A stretch of 7,374 nt of DNA from DASQDN01 sp035630195. Its GTDB lineage: Bacteria > Acidobacteriota > Terriglobia > Bryobacterales > Bryobacteraceae. The first letter of the stretch is position 1. Each line of letters opens with the position of its first letter. The notes below the pieces were generated by a model. That model saw nothing but the letters and a program-made list of their open reading frames with translations, was not told the origin of the DNA and made no database searches. The stretch is from NCBI GenBank assembly GCA_035630195.1, contig DASQLD010000272.1, forward strand, positions 1-7,374. The letters are read 5' to 3'. Positions 5,485 to 7,374 of this stretch are shown here, in pieces. The position numbers and the translations under genes were made by a program.

Positions 5485-6317
5485 GCTGACGGAAGGGGGC
5501 AGGAGTAAATAATCGTCTGTCCCCGAGCAATCAGGTGGTGTGCAGATTTGGGTAGATATCGTCGTTCCGCCTCGAGCGCCCATCTAGCATACGCCTTGCT
5601 CATCTCCCGATTCACAATAAATCGTCGGAATCGCTCGATGCCGCCGCAAACCACTACATCAGCACTCTTAAAGTAACGCAACCCGGCTTCGATATAGTGA
5701 GCGCTGCTCTGGTCTCTCTCAGGATGAGGATCGGCTGCCTGCCACTCCTTGAAGCGCCGGCGGCTAAGTATTGAGGGTCGTCCGGGCACTGGAGTCAACC
5801 AGCGGATCGCGTCGAGAAGACGACTATTGACGGCCGGCTCGGCAAAACGCGCCTCGCCGTCTACGTTCAACAATTGCGCGCATTTCGAGAGGAAACGATC
5901 CTCTAGATCGTGATCGAGGTGGTGTAGAAAGGCCTTGCCAATGATGAAATCGAACTTCGGCAGGTCATGTGACAGGAAGTCGCCATGCAAGGCGCGAATA
6001 CCGAGACCTAGAGTATCGCTAGCTTCCTGTAAGACACGCGCCGCCGGCTCTGCGAGTTCGATGGCCGTGACTTTGGCTCCATGTTTAGCCATCAGAAGCG
6101 CATTGACACCATCACCGGAACCGAGTTCCAGGACGGACTTTCCTGCCAAGCGGTTTGCAAAATCGTCGAGGAATAGTACATTCCAGGACGTGATGTCCCT
6201 GATGGCTTGTTCCAGAGTCAGGTTCGCGACATGCTTCAGCAACTTCTCACAGCGAAGGCCACTATACCGGTCGGTATAGTAATCATGATTACTAATACTA
6301 GTGGTATTGCTGTACAC
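5460..6317 (-). CDS. Class I SAM-dependent methyltransferase
   Basis: The 285-residue product has the Rossmann-type methyltransferase core. Motif I is VLELGSGDG (62-70), the SAM-binding glycine loop. VTAIELAEPA (83-92) ends the second strand, with Glu87 placed to hold the ribose hydroxyls. HGDFLSHDLP (111-120) and FDFIIGKAFLHHLDH (122-136) are motifs around the adenine site and fourth strand. The roughly 130 residues after the core are less typical and probably define the substrate, which cannot be named. No signal peptide is present. GTG 6317 is the only plausible in-frame start, since a TAA lies 10 codons upstream; no good ribosome-binding sequence precedes it. The first 20 or so codons lie in overlapping palindromes and may belong to a control region. 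The gene follows the UnbV-domain gene by 61 nt in the same direction. Confidence 0.85.
   Translation of the reverse strand: MYSNTTSISNHDYYTDRYSGLRCEKLLKHVANLTLEQAIRDITSWNVLFLDDFANRLAGKSVLELGSGDGVNALLMAKHGAKVTAIELAEPAARVLQEASDTLGLGIRALHGDFLSHDLPKFDFIIGKAFLHHLDHDLEDRFLSKCAQLLNVDGEARFAEPAVNSRLLDAIRWLTPVPGRPSILSRRRFKEWQAADPHPERDQSSAHYIEAGLRYFKSADVVVCGGIERFRRFIVNREMSKAYARWALEAERRYLPKSAHHLIARGQTIIYSCPLPSANNMTTRD
6261..6280. promoter_or_regulatory. 20-bp palindrome resembling a TetR-family operator
   Basis: ACTATACCG (6261-6269), two bases, CGGTATAGT (6272-6280) is a perfect inverted repeat with 9-bp arms. Read on the minus strand, the core ACCGACCGGT flanked by TAT/ATA resembles many TetR/AcrR-type operators. 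It lies within the first codons of the methyltransferase gene, about 40 bases after its GTG. No TetR gene is visible in the window, so the binding protein is unknown. Confidence 0.45.
6277..6294. repeat. 18-bp perfect palindrome overlapping the TetR-like site
   Basis: TAGTAATCATGATTACTA (6277-6294) is identical to its reverse complement over all 18 bases. It shares TAGT with the neighbouring 20-bp palindrome. A third, weaker dyad, AATAC-N5-GTATT (6294-6308), follows directly. Together they fill the region of the methyltransferase start. Confidence 0.5.
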
Positions 6318-6326
6318 AACGCTGCT

Positions 6327-6356
6327 ATATTCAACCCAAACACCTTAGAAAGTCAA
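6327..6356 (-). promoter_or_regulatory. Weak candidate promoter for the methyltransferase gene
   Basis: On the minus strand, TTGACT (6356-6351) is followed after 18 nt by GAATAT (6332-6327). The -35 is good and the -10 poor. Transcription would start near 6320, almost at the GTG start. Co-transcription from the upstream UnbV-domain gene is equally possible. Confidence 0.25.
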
Positions 6357-6378
6357 GATGGTAGGGTAAATTTTCGCA

Positions 6379-7374
6379 CTACTCTAGCGGCGCGATGCCC
6401 CGTTGCTCGTCGATGCGGTAGTGTTTGTTCGACGTCACATTGGGAAATCTTTGTTTTGCGCCGCTCGGCCAGAGAACCTCTACGGAGGAGACGCTTGCAT
6501 CCTTACCGAGGCCGAAAGTTAGAGCGAGGTCGCTTTGTGAACAGTAGCTGGAACCGCTGTGTACCGTTTGCCACTGCTTCCCGGATGGAGTCTCCACACG
6601 AACGACGGCTCCGAGCGCACTCTTGTTTGACTGCGCGCCGGTCAACCTGACAGTGATCCACCGATTTGCGCTGCCACCATCATTGCGTAGGAGTCGCGCA
6701 GGACCGTGATTTGTTGTGACGAGAATATCTAGATCACCATCGCGGTCGAAGTCCGAGTGGGCGGCGCCTCGGGCCACCACGGGAATAGAAAGCGCCGAGC
6801 CAGCGGAATTGGTCGCGTTCTCAAAGCGTCCTTTTCCGATATTGCGGAACAACAGCGCGGGTTGCTTGAAGGAAATCTTGGGTTGCACACGGCCAATCTC
6901 TTCGTCGATGTGACCGTTGGCGGCAAACAGGTCGAGATAGCCATCGAGATCGTAATCGAAGAAGAAGACTCCGAAGGCAAGAGATAGCAGGCTCGCTTGA
7001 CCGACGGTAGATCTGGGAGCTTCATCGACGAAAAGCCCGCTACCTTCGTTGTGATACAGCCCGAGCATTTGGTTCGAAAAGTTTCCAACGAACAAATGCG
7101 TGCGACCCGAACGATCGTAGTCGGCGGCATCGACGCCCATGGCGCCGCGGGCGACTCCATCTTCGCCAAAAGCCACCCCCGCTGACACGGCCTCTTCTAC
7201 GAACGTGCCCTTGCCGCTATTGCGATAGAGCTTGTTGGGTTGCGTGTCGTTGGCAATGAATAGATCAGGCCAGCCATCGTTGTTGTAGTCAAGCACGGCG
7301 ATGCCAAGTGATTTGCTGGAGGGATCACCGACGCCCGCCTTTTGTGTGACGTCTTCGAATTTGCCGGCGCCGAG
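6379..7374 (-). CDS. FG-GAP/VCBS-repeat protein with C-terminal ASPIC/UnbV domain, CRTAC1-like (5' partial)
   Basis: The frame is open to the right edge; the codons there read LGAGKFEDVTQKAGV, a normal repeat segment, so the start lies beyond 7374. The visible part is 331 residues; numbering here is from that edge. It has four FG-GAP/VCBS repeats with calcium-loop motifs at DYNNDGWPD (29-37), DYDRSGRTH (85-93), DYDLDGYLD (140-148) and DFDRDGDLD (208-216). The second loop has lost two acidic ligands. Each is followed by a blade ending such as LYRNSGKGTF or LLFRNIGKGRF. The C-terminus (about 230-325) is an ASPIC/UnbV domain, with NRWITVRL, GAVVRVE, SGSSYCSQSD and VEVLWPSG. Such proteins are usually exported and form integrin-alpha-like propellers, and Solibacter-type acidobacteria carry many. 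The substrate or partner is unknown. The methyltransferase gene follows 61 nt downstream on the same strand. Confidence 0.9.
   Translation of the reverse strand, partial: LGAGKFEDVTQKAGVGDPSSKSLGIAVLDYNNDGWPDLFIANDTQPNKLYRNSGKGTFVEEAVSAGVAFGEDGVARGAMGVDAADYDRSGRTHLFVGNFSNQMLGLYHNEGSGLFVDEAPRSTVGQASLLSLAFGVFFFDYDLDGYLDLFAANGHIDEEIGRVQPKISFKQPALLFRNIGKGRFENATNSAGSALSIPVVARGAAHSDFDRDGDLDILVTTNHGPARLLRNDGGSANRWITVRLTGAQSNKSALGAVVRVETPSGKQWQTVHSGSSYCSQSDLALTFGLGKDASVSSVEVLWPSGAKQRFPNVTSNKHYRIDEQRGIAPLE

Noticed and set aside
6285..6287. ATG within the palindrome on the minus strand as methyltransferase start
   Set aside because: It is out of frame with the methyltransferase and runs into a stop within about 17 codons.

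Overview
The window reads like the chromosome of a soil-type Acidobacteriota, perhaps near Bryobacter/Solibacter. This is inferred from gene content rather than a database match. The pointers are a BlaI-type repressor paired with an M56 metallopeptidase whose sensor is replaced by a carboxypeptidase-regulatory-like domain plus a TonB C-terminal domain, an FG-GAP/UnbV (CRTAC1-like) surface protein, a PQQ-type beta-propeller with EF-hands, and a secreted propeller-like protein. The window is densely coding, with no gene-free stretch over 300 bases. I saw no tRNA, rRNA, CRISPR array, insertion sequence or integrase.

Layout. (1) 3-797, plus strand: the 3' part of a PQQ-like propeller protein with an inserted EF-hand pair. 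(2) 798-959: a convergent intergenic gap with a perfect 10-bp hairpin (912-941). (3) 4446-960, minus strand: a compact three-gene operon. It runs BlaI-family repressor, then an M56 transmembrane metallopeptidase with a carboxypeptidase-regulatory-like domain and a TonB_C domain, then a HEAT-repeat protein ending in a SEC-C zinc motif. The first two genes are coupled by a TGATG overlap, and the third follows after 26 nt. (4) 4447-4536: a divergent control region with a good sigma70-type promoter for the operon. Two copies of the dyad TGCTA-N6-TAGCA lie 19 bp apart, one over the -10 box and one over the blaI start codon. (5) 4537-5457, plus strand: an unrecognised secreted protein, divergent from the operon. 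(6) 6317-5460, minus strand: a class I SAM-dependent methyltransferase, ending 2 nt from the previous gene's stop. Its first codons lie in a cluster of overlapping palindromes (6261-6308), one resembling a TetR-family operator. (7) 7374-6379, minus strand: the 3' part of an FG-GAP/VCBS protein with a C-terminal ASPIC/UnbV domain.

How the genes may work together. In the BlaI/BlaR1 paradigm, a membrane M56 protease senses an extracytoplasmic cue and causes loss of the repressor. Here the beta-lactam sensor is absent and replaced by domains typical of TonB-dependent outer-membrane transport. The cue may therefore relate to outer-membrane receptors or the envelope, with the SEC-C/HEAT protein as a possible cytosolic third component. 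The divergent secreted protein is the nearest candidate target. This three-gene module and its tandem operators are the most interesting content of the window.
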